Assembly (NCBI GenBank): GCA_000222875.2
Contig: AFRD01000077.1
Span: forward strand, 35,843-99,842
Source: Periglandula ipomoeae IasaF13
Lineage: Eukaryota > Ascomycota > Sordariomycetes > Hypocreales > Clavicipitaceae
DNA: 64,000 nucleotides
Direction: 5' to 3'
The position numbers and the translations under genes were made by a program. Positions 47,100 to 57,780 of this stretch are shown in pieces; the stretch's first letter is position 1, and each line of letters starts with the position of its first letter. Below the pieces are notes generated by a model, which saw only the letters and a list, made by a program, of their open reading frames with translations, ran no database searches and was not told where the DNA came from.

Positions 47100-48191
47100 T
47101 CAAGCATTCCCGATACATATCCAGCTTGTGGCGCAACCAGCCCCGATCATCACTATTCGCGAATCGGTGGGGATGAATTTTGACGATGCAATTACATTCC
47201 AACGTCCCCTCACATCATTATTTTCAACTTGGGGTCCGCAATTTCCATGTTCGCCCCAACCCCATGAAAGTACGTCGCCGTCTCCTGATAAGGCAACAGC
47301 GTGCTCACTGCCAATGGCAATTTGCTTGATGCGAGGTAGATTTACCGGTGGAAGCTGGCCATGGTCATCCCTTCCCCAGCTTTGCAGAGTGCCATCTTGT
47401 TTTAGTATGTATATAGCTCCCCATCCAGCGCCGACGTCAACCCATGGCGGCACCGTCTTGGGAGTCTTGGTCACGATACCCCATTTGTCTGATCCCAGGA
47501 CACGGACATGTCCCGCTTTCGGGCTACTGAATAAGCAGGTTGCTTCTTTCGTACATACTGCACGAGATACTTTGAATTCAACGTTCTTTATAAGCCGAGG
47601 TTCATAGATGATATCCGGAGGCTCGCCGAGCTGGGATTTGCGGCCGTTCCCCCAACCGTAGGCGTCGCCGTTATCCAAGACGGCGACTACGTGACCCATG
47701 GAGGCAGACAGGTCGATAACCTCAGTATTCTGTGGCGGAAAGTTGGGCAAAAGGTTGGCAACAGGGGTTCGGATTATCAACTCGCCGGTTCCCAGCTCAC
47801 CTTTCATTCCTGCACCGAAACTGTAGATCTTGGTTTGTTTGCCTTGACTATCTCGTGAAACAATGAATGACGCCTCCCATGTTGCCGCAATCAAGGCAGC
47901 TGGCCCTATATTTTTCTTCTGCTCGTCCTGAACGAGGCGGCTTAGCTGGAATGTTGGAATATCTGGATCGTGAGAAGTACCACAGGCCCCGCTGGAGTTA
48001 TCTCCGCTCCAGTATAACTCGCCAGATCGAGTAGAGAAGAGAGTATGATTCCCCCCAGCAGCAACGCTGACAATCTCGGATTCCGGGGGGTTTGGATGGA
48101 ACAGGACTGGCTTGGGTACAGAAACATCCTCCTTATGGCCAATTCCTAGTTGACCTGATCCATTGGATCCAAGTGCATAGATCGCTTGCAT
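47100..48191 (-). CDS. ATS1: RCC1-repeat protein, ATS1/KTI13-like
   Basis: Single-exon gene of 363 aa. RCC1-type propeller blades run through the whole length: IYALGSNGSGQLGIGH, GGNHTLFSTRSGELYWSGDN, IYSFGAGMKGELGTG, GHVVAVLDNGDAYGWGNG, LQSWGRDDHGQL, SEHAVALSGDGDVLSWGWGEHGN. Length and the lack of other domains fit Ats1/Kti13, the partner of Kti11 in diphthamide synthesis and Elongator-dependent tRNA wobble modification. A general RCC1-family protein is the alternative. The ATG at 48191 is immediately followed by the first blade, as in Ats1. It converges on RAD9 and diverges from TYR1. Confidence 0.85.
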   Translation of the reverse strand: MQAIYALGSNGSGQLGIGHKEDVSVPKPVLFHPNPPESEIVSVAAGGNHTLFSTRSGELYWSGDNSSGACGTSHDPDIPTFQLSRLVQDEQKKNIGPAALIAATWEASFIVSRDSQGKQTKIYSFGAGMKGELGTGELIIRTPVANLLPNFPPQNTEVIDLSASMGHVVAVLDNGDAYGWGNGRKSQLGEPPDIIYEPRLIKNVEFKVSRAVCTKEATCLFSSPKAGHVRVLGSDKWGIVTKTPKTVPPWVDVGAGWGAIYILKQDGTLQSWGRDDHGQLPPVNLPRIKQIAIGSEHAVALSGDGDVLSWGWGEHGNCGPQVENNDVRGRWNVIASSKFIPTDSRIVMIGAGCATSWICIGNA

Positions 48192-48650
48192 TTTAGTGCA
48201 TCAAGACCTTCATTGAGAATACTTAAAACGCGTGGATGATGTGCTTCGAGTTGGCGGTGTATCGAATTAGTCAGAAACTACTGGTTTCTCTGTGTCGTGT
48301 TGGTGAACCAGATGATGGCGACAGTGATAGTGTGCAGTACTTGAGTTTGAATAGGCCAATGGTAACTCCAGTTGTACCTTTGGTGTTCTGAACCATAGTG
48401 TGGACCCTTTCAGTTCAAGTTATTGATTACATAATATGAGCCCACCTCGCGACACCTATTAAGGAAGGATTTTTTTCCTTTGCTTTTAGCTGCATCCAGT
48501 TTTCTCGACTTCCACACTGCACTTGACAGAAATTCGAACAATCCGCGCTGCATTGCCCTGCAGTGCAAGATCTATGCGAATCGTCGGCGTGAGGATGTAA
48601 TTAGTTGATGTCACCACTTGTGTCCTAAAGAGGGACAAAATATATCCATA
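48192..48650. other. shared divergent promoter, ATS1 / TYR1
   Basis: A 459-bp region between two start codons. No gene is visible. I saw no TGASTCA general-control site, which might have been expected for an amino-acid biosynthesis gene. Confidence 0.5.
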
Positions 48651-50467
48651 ATGGCTACCGCAACGGAGACTGTCCCGACTGGGATGAAGGACTTCGTTGT
48701 TGGGCTGATTGGTATGGGCGACATGGGCAAGATGTACGCTGACAGGCTGTCTGCAGCAGGATGGAGGTAAGTTTGTCCATCCAGGTCCATGTGGAGGATT
48801 CATTGGAGCTTCTACGTCCAAATGGTGAGTTGAACTATTTTATAATCCTTTCTCGCGATTTTCCCCGACTTCAATGATGACTAGAGCGCATTTGGCTCGA
48901 GTATTGTATGAGGCCGTCTTGGGGCCGTTCCGGTCACTTGGCTCAGCCTTGTGCTCTCACTGATGTAAACGCTTGCTACCTTAACAAATTTTTGTCTGAA
49001 GAAGTTCTTTCCCTCCTTGCAATTGTTCTCGCGCCCGCTTTTCCTGAACCTTTCGAAACACATGGCACTAACAAAGTCAGAGACAGGAGATTAATCGTGA
49101 CACGCTCAGGATTCTAGCCTGCGATAGAGAAGATAGATTCGATAGCCTTAAAGAACAGTACAAGGGAAAAGTACGACCCAGCAGCTTTCATGATTTGCTT
49201 TTGTAGTAGCTCTTTGCTGAAGCTGGCTCCTAGAAGAACATAGAAATATGTCAGAACGGCCACTATGTATCACGAGCCAGCGATTACATTATATACAGCG
49301 TCGAAGCTGCGATAATTGACCGTGTGATTGCCCAATTTGGACCTTGTACGAACTCCCACAAACTTTATGAATTCCCCTGCATGAAGTGCTGTCCAGCTCT
49401 GACCTTGTACCTTCCTTGTTGTAGCGACGAAGATGGGCGCCATTGTTGGCGGCCAGACATCGTGCAAATCGCCCGAAATTGCCGCTTTCGAAAAGTACCT
49501 CCCATCAGACGTCCATATAGTTTCATGCCATTCGCTACATGGCCCTGGAGTCGACAGCCATAACCAACCGCTGGTTCTCATTCAGCATCGTGCGCCTAAC
49601 GAGGCCCTGCGCAAGGTTGAGACAGTCCTCAGCTGCCTGCGATCCAAGTATGTCTATCTGACAGCGCAAGAACACGACCGCATTACTGCCGACACGCAGG
49701 CGGTCACTCATGCTGCTTTTTTGTCCATGGGCAAAGCGTGGCATGCGAATAGCCAATTCCCATGGGAGCTGAACCGCTATGTTGGCGGAATTGAAAATGT
49801 CAAGATTAACACCATGCTCCGCATTTATGGCCAAAAATGGCACGTTTATGCTGGACTTGCCATTCTCAACCCCGAAGCCAAGAATCAAGTGGCTCAATAC
49901 GCCAAGAGTGTCACTGCTCTGTACAAGCTTATGCTCGAGGGCGACCTCGAGGCCCTACGCAGAAGAATCTATGCCGCGAGAGACAAGGTCTTCGGAACCG
50001 CTTCAAGCTGGGATACTCGCCCTCTCATCGAACCGTCCATCCTGTCCTCATTCTCCCTGGGAAAGCCTACAGATGCGCCACCCCGGCCGAACAACCACCT
50101 CAGCCTACTTGGAATGGTAGATTGCTGGGCTGCGCTTGATATCGTGCCATACGACCACATGCTCTGCAGCACTCCCCTCTTCCGGCTGCGACTTGGCGTG
50201 ACAGAGCACCTATTTCGGGACACGGCTCTGCTTGATGAAATATTGCGAACGGCTGTGGAGGACAAGATGTATCGCAGCGATGATCTCGAATTCACTTTTG
50301 CGGCGAGAGGATGGGCAGAGTGCGTGACACTCGGCCACTTTGAGACGTGGGAGAAGCGCTTCGTTAGTACACAGGAATTTTTCCAACCTCGTTTTGCTGA
50401 AGCAAAGAAAGTGGGCGATCAAATGATGAAGAAGGTTCTCGAAAGCTCTAAAGATGACGGCAAGTAA
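48651..50467 (+). CDS. TYR1: prephenate dehydrogenase (tyrosine biosynthesis)
   Basis: Converts prephenate to 4-hydroxyphenylpyruvate with NADP in cytosolic tyrosine synthesis. Four exons were joined: 48651-48766, 49110-49170, 49234-49345 and 49425-50467, giving 443 aa. The N-terminal nucleotide-binding motif is VGLIGMGDMGKMYA, with the acidic end of the Rossmann fold in ILACDRED. SRASDYIIYSVEA, then GAIVGGQTSCKSPEIAAF and VHIVSCHSLHGPG (substrate pocket) are characteristic of Tyr1. The second exon is only 61 nt. The first intron is 343 nt, unusually long for this window, and its exact ends were fixed by the ILACDRED motif. The downstream introns are 63 and 79 nt. Confidence 0.93.
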
Positions 50468-52062
50468 AAACAAGGAGAGTTTCTTCTACTTGAGGATGCT
50501 GAAGACCCTCCTATGACTACGCAACATGTTGTTACTTGGTACCGCGGTGGGAATCACCTCAGGACAATTCGAATTACGATGCAAAGAGCATGATAGGAGA
50601 ATTTAAATGTTCAATTTCAAACTAGAAACATGTCACAATGTCTAGGGAATATAGGCATGCAAATCAGACTTTTCACTGCAACGGTGCTCGGGGACGGCCA
50701 GAGTTGTCGAGAGCACCGTCAAGTACCGCATTACACGCCGCAAGTCCAAGCAAGCATGTAATTTGGCGTAAAAATTGTCAAGAGATACATTGAATATAGA
50801 TATAAAGAGTAGAAACATTTAACTAATTGATATTTAAGCTACCCTTCATGTAATATCATTATTATTCTTCACATCATAAAGTCATTGATTATATCTCGGG
50901 TGCATTTGGCTTCATCCCGTGCTTCTTTGCAAGACGCGCCAGCCTAAAAAAAGTCCCCACTCCGCCGTTGCTCTGGAGAAACAACCTCGGAACTCTGCAT
51001 GAAGCACGGCCAGCTGCGCGTGTGCTTGGCCCACATTACGAAGGCATCAACCACTTAGATGTCTCGACTTATATCCCCGCAACTTTTTGTTGACAACGGA
51101 GCTTCGGATGTTCTTCACATCGTTACGCTCCTAACTATGGCGTGTCCATCTAGAATGAAGAAGGGAGGGAAGAAAAAGGGACAGAACGCGCATATTAACT
51201 ACACCGATATATCTGTAATTTTGGAGAATACTATTTTTCGAGGCTTGTTATGTGAAAACAGTGATGGAGCTCCGCATCACTGTGGTTCGGCGATGATCCA
51301 GGAGTGACGCGACACCACACAAGACTTGACAGCGTACATAACACCCGACCAACTGTGTCGGCTGTCGGATGCGACATTCTGCATTCGCCCTTCAACAGCA
51401 TGAATGGAATTGATCCAGTTGAACCCTTCTTACAGAGGGAAAAAAAAGAATCAACGCAGGGTTGAATGTCTGAACATCATGGCAATTAACGTCTAATTAT
51501 CTGCGGCCCCGGCCAATTGGGCTGAACCACATGTGTCACATGGATCTTGCGATTGCATGGCATGACACAAGGCATCAATCAACTGCTCTGTTCGCCTGAA
51601 GCTGGCGGCGAGGATGTCGCCCAAAGAAGCTTGAGGTCCCACCGCCGAGCTTGGGTACCCAGGTAGGTATCTGCCCCGGGGTCTCTCCCAGCGCCTGGAC
51701 GCACCGCTAGCTCCCAGTCTTGAGGCCCCTACCAGGCTCTTGCCGTCTGCAGCGTGTTTTGTCCCGAGGTGTAAACAAATCAATTGGCCAGCCCCCTCCA
51801 GCAGCCTCAACAACGGCACCTTCACTACCTACCCACCTCCCTCTCTCTGCGACCTCACTGATCTCTGTTTCACCTGTCAACGTTCCCAGCTTGTGCCCAT
51901 CTGCCCGTTGGGATCGTCAGCATTCCTGTCGTCGTCGTCGTCATCGTCATCGCCGCCGCCGCCTGCCTGGACCCTGATTTTGCAATTCGTTGAGGACCAC
52001 TTCTGTTTTCCGGTTCACCCCGCGTCACTGCTTGCGTTCCGAACCACGGCCTACCCGCGATC
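50468..52062. other. intergenic, long leader of the Mpv17-family gene
   Basis: The left part is the 3' flank of TYR1 and is AT-rich near 50760-50900. The right part (about 51750-52062) is CT-rich with a trinucleotide tract, as expected of a fungal 5' leader. An 82-codon frame at 51059 is unsupported. Confidence 0.5.
51928..51963. repeat. GTC/GCC trinucleotide tract
   Basis: A run of GTC units with ATC interruptions passes into GCC units, about 100 bp upstream of the Mpv17-family start codon. It is probably in the 5' untranslated region. Confidence 0.7.
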
Positions 52063-53118
52063 ATGTCCGTCAAATTCGAGAAAAAGACCTTGCGGCAGAC
52101 GGCGCAAAACGCCATGGCCAGCGCCGTCCCTGAAGGCCAGATTCCTGGCACCAGCGGCAAGCATCCCCTCGCTGAGAAGGTCGGCACTGCCCTAACGGGC
52201 GGAATCCAGAATGCCGGTACAAAGGGCTATCTTGCTGTATGTTGTTGTCCCTCCTTCAGACTCTATATGGGTTTCAATTGTATTCGAGGTTGCGAGACTG
52301 ACCCGTGATGCTTATCTCTTGACAAAATAAAGGCCTACATCAAGCAGCTCGAGTCGAACCCCCTGCGAATAAAGATGCTTACTGCTGGTTCTCTAGCTGG
52401 AGCCCAAGAGCTTATCGCTTCATGGCTGGCCAAGGACCGCAACAAGCATGGCCACTATTTCACTTCGCGTGTCCCCAAGATGGCAGCATACGGTGCTCTT
52501 GTCAGTGCGCCTCTGGGCCATTTCCTTATCTGGCTTCTACAGAAGGTCTTTCGAGGTCGCACAAGCCTCAAGGCTAAGATCATGCAGATTGTTGTCAGCA
52601 ACCTAATTGTACGTATTCTTGTTGCCTACAGCTTCCTTCTAAATCAAGAAGTAGCGAAAAGAAAAGACATGGCCTGCTCTCATGTCTTACATCTGGAACG
52701 TAAGTTTGCTAACGGGACGCCTTCTGTCTTCCTCATCTTCTAGATTGCGCCAATCCAGAACAGCATCTACTTGGTCGCCATGGCTCTGATTGCCGGTGCC
52801 CGCACTTATCACCAAGTTCGAGCAACAGTCAAGGTTGGCTTTTGGAGAGTTATGCGAGTATCCTGGATCACGTCGCCGATTTGCCTTGCGTTCGCCCAGA
52901 AGTTTCTCCCCGACCAGCTTTGGGTGCCGTTCTTCAACGTCGTCTCGTTCATCATTGGTACCTACATCAATACTGTCACCAAGAAGAAGCGTCTTGCGGC
53001 TCTTCGCAAGAAGCACTTCGGCGACGGCCGCCCCAGCGGAATGGGTCGCTCCGACGACTATCCTCCAATGGGCCCCAACCCCCCCGTACTAAGCCCGTAT
53101 GAAAGCCTCCCGTCATAG
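52063..53118 (+). CDS. Mpv17/PMP22-family membrane protein (possible WSC)
   Basis: Integral membrane protein of the Mpv17/PMP22 family, which acts in peroxisomes or the mitochondrial inner membrane. Exons are 52063-52236, 52333-52608 and 52744-53118, all phase 0, giving 274 aa. The core reads LESNPLRIKMLTAGSLAGAQ, KMAAYGALVSAPLGHFLIWL, VKVGFWRVMRVSWITSPICL and WVPFFNVVSFIIGTYIN, with about four hydrophobic segments. A hydrophilic N-terminus and a basic, Gly/Pro-rich tail (KKKRLAALRKKHFGDGR) are longer than in Sym1/Mpv17. The Neurospora Woronin sorting complex protein belongs to this family and has similar extensions, so this may be its counterpart; that is inference. Confidence 0.85.
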
Positions 53119-54002
53119 TATCATAAGCTCTGGGCGTGTGATTGAAACGGCGTACATATGTATATATGTTCTTGACATGGGAAGTGGCAACAGCGAATTT
53201 TGGTGCAATGTGCGAGACGACTGACGGCCGAAGAACGTCTGGTTGCGACACACACGGCTACTGATTAATTTGTCGCCCCTATGGGCCATGGATGCGGCTG
53301 ATCCTTTGGCGCAAAATCAGGGTGGTGGGAATGTGCAGGTAATGACCTCTTGAACGCGCGTTTTGTACAAATCTGTTTTCTCGTGGGATTTGGTTTTTGT
53401 TGGCTTGAATATGGCTTGCTGTACGTATCTTGGACGTTTCGGATCTGGTATTATTAGATAGCTCTGTCTGGGGTGTCTACATTTTATAACGAGTTAATCC
53501 ATCGTCCTTCTTGCTGGCATTGCTGAATCGTTCACCTGCACGCTAACCTTACGATCATATACACGCGCCGATTGGAGCATGCTCCGATGATGGCGTGACT
53601 CCTTTGAACTGCAGCGGGGGTTCCATGTATTTAATCGGCCACATCAACGTGTGCTCTGGTTGAAGTATCGAAATATCAAAAGAGGTCTCATTCCTTCGAA
53701 ACGCTTGAGTTTGTATTTCTATACGCTTTATAGGGTTTGATATGCATTCAAGTATCTCCAGATGAAAGGAGGTCGAGCATGCTGTGTAGGTGGTTGAATA
53801 CTTTCGACCCCTAAACTGCAATCTGATTTACAAATGGACTGAAGTGATGGCTCTAGTGTTCAATATCCAATCTCCCTCAGCCGACTCAGATATAGTCGTT
53901 CTGGCCATCGTTGAAGTCTTCCGGAACAATGAGTGCATAAAATAGTCACTGAGAATGTTCAAACACACGCCTCTGGGTGTAGTCACTCGTCCAGGTTTCC
54001 GC
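53119..54002. other. convergent 3' region
   Basis: Both neighbours end here. No gene, RNA or repeat was recognised. Confidence 0.5.
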
Positions 54003-54794
54003 TCAGTCGGTAATGGTTCCAGGAGCAGAGTCCTCGGTATCGACCATGAAGGTAGGGCTCCAATACTCCCATTCTCCCGTCTGCTTGTCTACCCACAACA
54101 TACCTTCTGCGACCAGATCATCGATCACTGTCCGGCAGCGTGCTCGCTCCCAGCCCAGATTATCTCGGAGCATGCTGACACTCACGTAGCCCAGGACCTG
54201 AGCAGCCTCCACAGCTGAGGCCTGATCGTTGCTCAACTCCCTCGGAACGCTGCGAATGTATTCCTTACGCCCTACTTGAACGATACCATAGCTCCCACCA
54301 AGTGGATTCAGCGTCTCTACCGCACGTCTGACATCGTTTTCAGATATATCACTATTATTGCCTGTACCATCGGTTCGACCACGAGACAAGCGCTCCCTCA
54401 CTTCCCGCAAACCTATCAATCCACCGTTCTCGCCCCGCGTCGCGCTGCAAATCTCGACAATCCGCACCGCAAGCTCGAAGTAGAAGTCGTTGACCGTCTT
54501 CCCCAGCAGCTGCGCCCAGATGGAGCTCCCGCCACTGCTGCTACTGCTGCTGGCCAAGGGGTCCACGCCAATGGCCGTACACATGCGCGCGAACTGTGCT
54601 CGGAACGAAGGATCGGAACGAATGTCCTTGGCATGCGTCTGCGCAAACTGCTGAAGGAGAGATCGGAATACAGCGAGCTGTGTCTCGAGAGCCTGGGCAT
54701 TGTTCGCTCGGAGAGATGATCCGTGGGATGCGTAGTGGACGGAGGTTAGGCGAGACCTGTCGAAGGCGCCGATGCCGACGCCTTTGCGTGACAT
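54003..54794 (-). CDS. VPS22: ESCRT-II subunit VPS22 (SNF8)
   Basis: Subunit of the ESCRT-II complex that sorts ubiquitinated membrane proteins into multivesicular endosomes. Single-exon gene of 263 aa. The N-terminus MSRKGVGIGAFDRSRL and the following helix are typical. GKTVNDFYFELAVRIVEIC begins the two winged-helix domains (about 105-255), with YGIVQVGRKEYIRSVPRELS and LGYVSVSMLRDNLGWERARC. A short Ser run (about residue 82) is an insertion. No key region is missing. Confidence 0.94.
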   Translation of the reverse strand: MSRKGVGIGAFDRSRLTSVHYASHGSSLRANNAQALETQLAVFRSLLQQFAQTHAKDIRSDPSFRAQFARMCTAIGVDPLASSSSSSGGSSIWAQLLGKTVNDFYFELAVRIVEICSATRGENGGLIGLREVRERLSRGRTDGTGNNSDISENDVRRAVETLNPLGGSYGIVQVGRKEYIRSVPRELSNDQASAVEAAQVLGYVSVSMLRDNLGWERARCRTVIDDLVAEGMLWVDKQTGEWEYWSPTFMVDTEDSAPGTITD

Positions 54795-55487
54795 GTTTGC
54801 ATCATGAACGGTAAGAAATCACTTTGACGATATTTGGAGCTACTCGTGGTTTCTGAGGTTCGGGTTTAAGTCGACACAGTGTCAGTATGGTGGACAACTT
54901 TGAAGCGATGAGGAATAGACAAGTACGAAAGTGATCTAGGGTGATGTCCAATGTAGGATATCAATCTGCTCTAGTGGGGGTGGGGTTGGTGACAATCCAC
55001 AAACTACCCTGAACTGAACTTGGCTTCTCTATGTCGCAATCATTCCAACAAAGGCGCAGATTACATCAGAGGGAGGGAGCAGGCCCTCGCTGAATTTGTC
55101 GAATTTGTCGATCCCATGACAGGAAAGTTCGAAATATACGCGTTGTCTTATCAACTTTTTCGTCTGCCCTTTGGCGGCTGATAAGAAAAAGAGGCGAGAT
55201 TTCTGAATTCTTTCTCTAGTATATGAACATAGATCACCGTATCGCCGATTGAAACCGCCATGAGCTTTCTTCGCAATGCCTCCCATATCTCTTGCAAGCG
55301 AGACGTATGCATCTCACAACGAGCCTTTGTACTCTAGTCTTGTGTGTTGTCATCAGTCATAACCCAAAAAACTCAAAGACCTCTCCCCGTTCCACAAGAG
55401 GTGTTGCATTTCCAGATACAATTTTTGCTGCAACAATACCATGCACGCCGCCTACCAATCATTTTACGTCTCAGTGATATTTTCGGT
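54795..55487. other. intergenic, VPS22 promoter and DnaJ 3' flank
   Basis: Both neighbours are on the minus strand. Short frames are present but none resembles a protein family. Confidence 0.5.
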
Positions 55488-56979
55488 CTATTGTGTTTGG
55501 CACTGAGCTTGACCCTCGTCCACATCTTCGTCCTCCCACTCGCTGAATCGAGGATCTCCAGAATTCTCGCCCATCTGTAGCCGATGTCAGCTTCGGTCAG
55601 TATACCAAGGAATTGCGAAAAAAAAAAGTGATGTGCCATACCTTCTCTATGTCAGCTCCATCTTCATAGGTGACGTCGTCGACTTCTTCAGCTACGATAG
55701 GTGGTTCTGCAGGGGGCAGCATTTTCTGTAATGCCTCGTAGTCAGCATCGTCCTTCAGCCAGCCGTCCTCAGGGAACTGAACTGTGACAAGGAGATACAG
55801 ATCGCCCTTGACGTCTCCTCGCTTCGGAGGCATACCCTCTCCGGCGACCTTAATGCAGTCACCAGGGTGTAAGATCTTGCCCCGAGGTCGGTTGATGTGT
55901 ATGCCCCTACCATCGAGGTGTTTCAAGACCATGCGAGAGAAGCCACTCAAAGCTTCTGCCAGAGTTACAGTCAGCTCTGCTGATAAATCGTTGCCCAACC
56001 GTGAGAATGTGTCATGATGCTCCTCGACCAATGTGAAGACGATGTCACCGGGAATCTGATCGGGGTACTGGTCGGCTTCTCCCTCAAGCACAATCCTTTC
56101 TCCCTGCATGGATCCTCGCGGGATGTAAATCTCCAATACCTTCTTCTCCTGTGTTGTTCGCTTGCCCTTGCATTTCTTGCAGCGGTCCTTCTCCTTGAAG
56201 ACCTGCCCCGACCCTTGGCAGTGATCACAGAGAACCGTTTCTCGTCTCATCATGCCGGGACCAATCTGTCGAATAGCTTCAACCATGCCATTACCCTTGC
56301 ATCGTTCGCATGAGGTTGATTTGGCTTTTTTTTTGCCTCCAGATCCTTTGCACTGCCCACATACAACTTGTTTGTTTGCAGCGAATTTGACGGGTTTGCC
56401 CTTGTAGAGCTCTTCCAGGGTGATCTTGTATTCTTGTTTCTCATCCGGGCCTCTTCTCGGTCGCTGTGGCCCGCCGGGCCCGCCGGGGCCGCCCATGTTG
56501 AAGCCAAACATTTGTGAGAGAATATCATTCAGATCGACTTCGGGGCCACCAGGTCCACCGCCTCGAGAGGGATCGAAGGCAGCCATGCCATGGGTATCAT
56601 ATAAGTGTCGTTTTTGTTCATCGCTCAGGATCTCGTATGCTTGAGTCACTTCCTTGAACTTGATTTCCGATTCCTCTCGCTGTTCCACGGGGACCTTGTC
56701 TGGATGGTATTTCAACGCGGCCTGCAGTCGGGTAAGTACGTGGTTTGTTATATCTTCTGTGTGCCTGCAAGAATGGGCCGCAATACGTACCTTGCGATAA
56801 GCCTTCTTGATCTGGTCTTGCGATGCACCTTTCTCGATAGAGAGAAGAACTGCAGTAGTGGTGAGTGATCGAAGCAATTCTTCCTCAATAATCGCGGAAA
56901 CCACAAAGGGCGATCAATCGTTTGAGGAGGCACACTTACCATAGAGATCGATCTCCTCTTCCCCCGTAGCTCCAGACAT
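55488..56979 (-). CDS. XDJ1: type I DnaJ (Hsp40) co-chaperone, XDJ1-like, with CaaX end
   Basis: Co-chaperone that stimulates Hsp70 ATPase and delivers clients; Xdj1/Ydj1 forms act in the cytosol and at the mitochondrial surface. Four exons were joined: 56979-56940, 56849-56791, 56721-55642 and 55574-55488, giving 421 aa. The J-domain has KKAYRKAALKYHPDK with HPD intact. A Gly-rich linker follows, then four CxxCxGxG-type zinc repeats (CGQCKGSG, CERCKGNG, CDHCQGSG, CKKCKGK). The C-terminal client-binding domains follow. The last exon ends QAQCQTQ, a plausible farnesylation box like that of Ydj1. The start MSGATGEEEIDLY favours Xdj1 over Ydj1. The frame runs on through the donor of exon 3, so the last exon was found by its splice sites. 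Confidence 0.92.
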
Positions 56980-57780
56980 TTTGTAGAGCCTTTTTGGTCA
57001 AGTGCTGCAGGTGAAAAGAAATGAGCCTGCACCTGGCGTTGTGGAGTTTATAGTCTGGGTCCGCGCGAACAGAAAATCTTTTGGTTGTCCAAGTGGGCGC
57101 GGGGTTGTGCCGTACATGCATGCGGTCCTCCTCCATGCATGGAGCAGAGGAGCGGCACAATACGTACTGAGTCGAGAAAGCTTACGATGTAAACGTTCAA
57201 AACAGGCTTAAGAGCTGTTGACTCGTTGGTAGGTAAATTGAGGGACCATTGATTATGCCTGCTTCTGATTTCCAGCCTGAATGAGAAAATACATTCTGTG
57301 CGAATAGGGAATTCCAGTACAGTCATCGTTTAAGAAGCATTCATTACACTCTTACCCAAGGACCGCTCGCTCATGCACGGCACTTCAATCATCACTGCTA
57401 AATACAGATAACTAAGCCCAAGGCTGGGTGGGTTTGCTGACGAACCAAGCGTTAATGAAAGACAGCGAGATCGTGCAGGAACTTTGCTTATCGCGATAAG
57501 CTTTTTCGGATGGGGCCATTCAGTGCAGCTAATTAGAACAGGGCCCGGACTGGAATTATGTAGTGGTCTGCTCCCTGGCACTTGAGCTAAGTTAGAGTCC
57601 CTGAGCCACCACAGTAAAACTGTCCGTGTGGCGCTGATGACATTTGTGTCCTGTCTCTCTGGTCCATTGCAAAGGCGGACGACATGATTACAGCTCAATT
57701 GGTTGCACACGAACACCAGCTATAGTCACTGCGGGGGACATGGAATTGGTCCTAGAACAGTCTCTTCAACAGGGTTCATC
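56980..57780. other. shared divergent promoter, XDJ1 / mitochondrial GluRS
   Basis: An 801-bp region between two start codons. No gene is visible. The plus-strand frame of the next gene is open upstream to 57703 but has no ATG there. Confidence 0.5.

Noticed and set aside
48651..49345. Idea that TYR1 is truncated or split by an insertion
   Set aside because: Two small exons with good splice sites restore the full prephenate dehydrogenase sequence.
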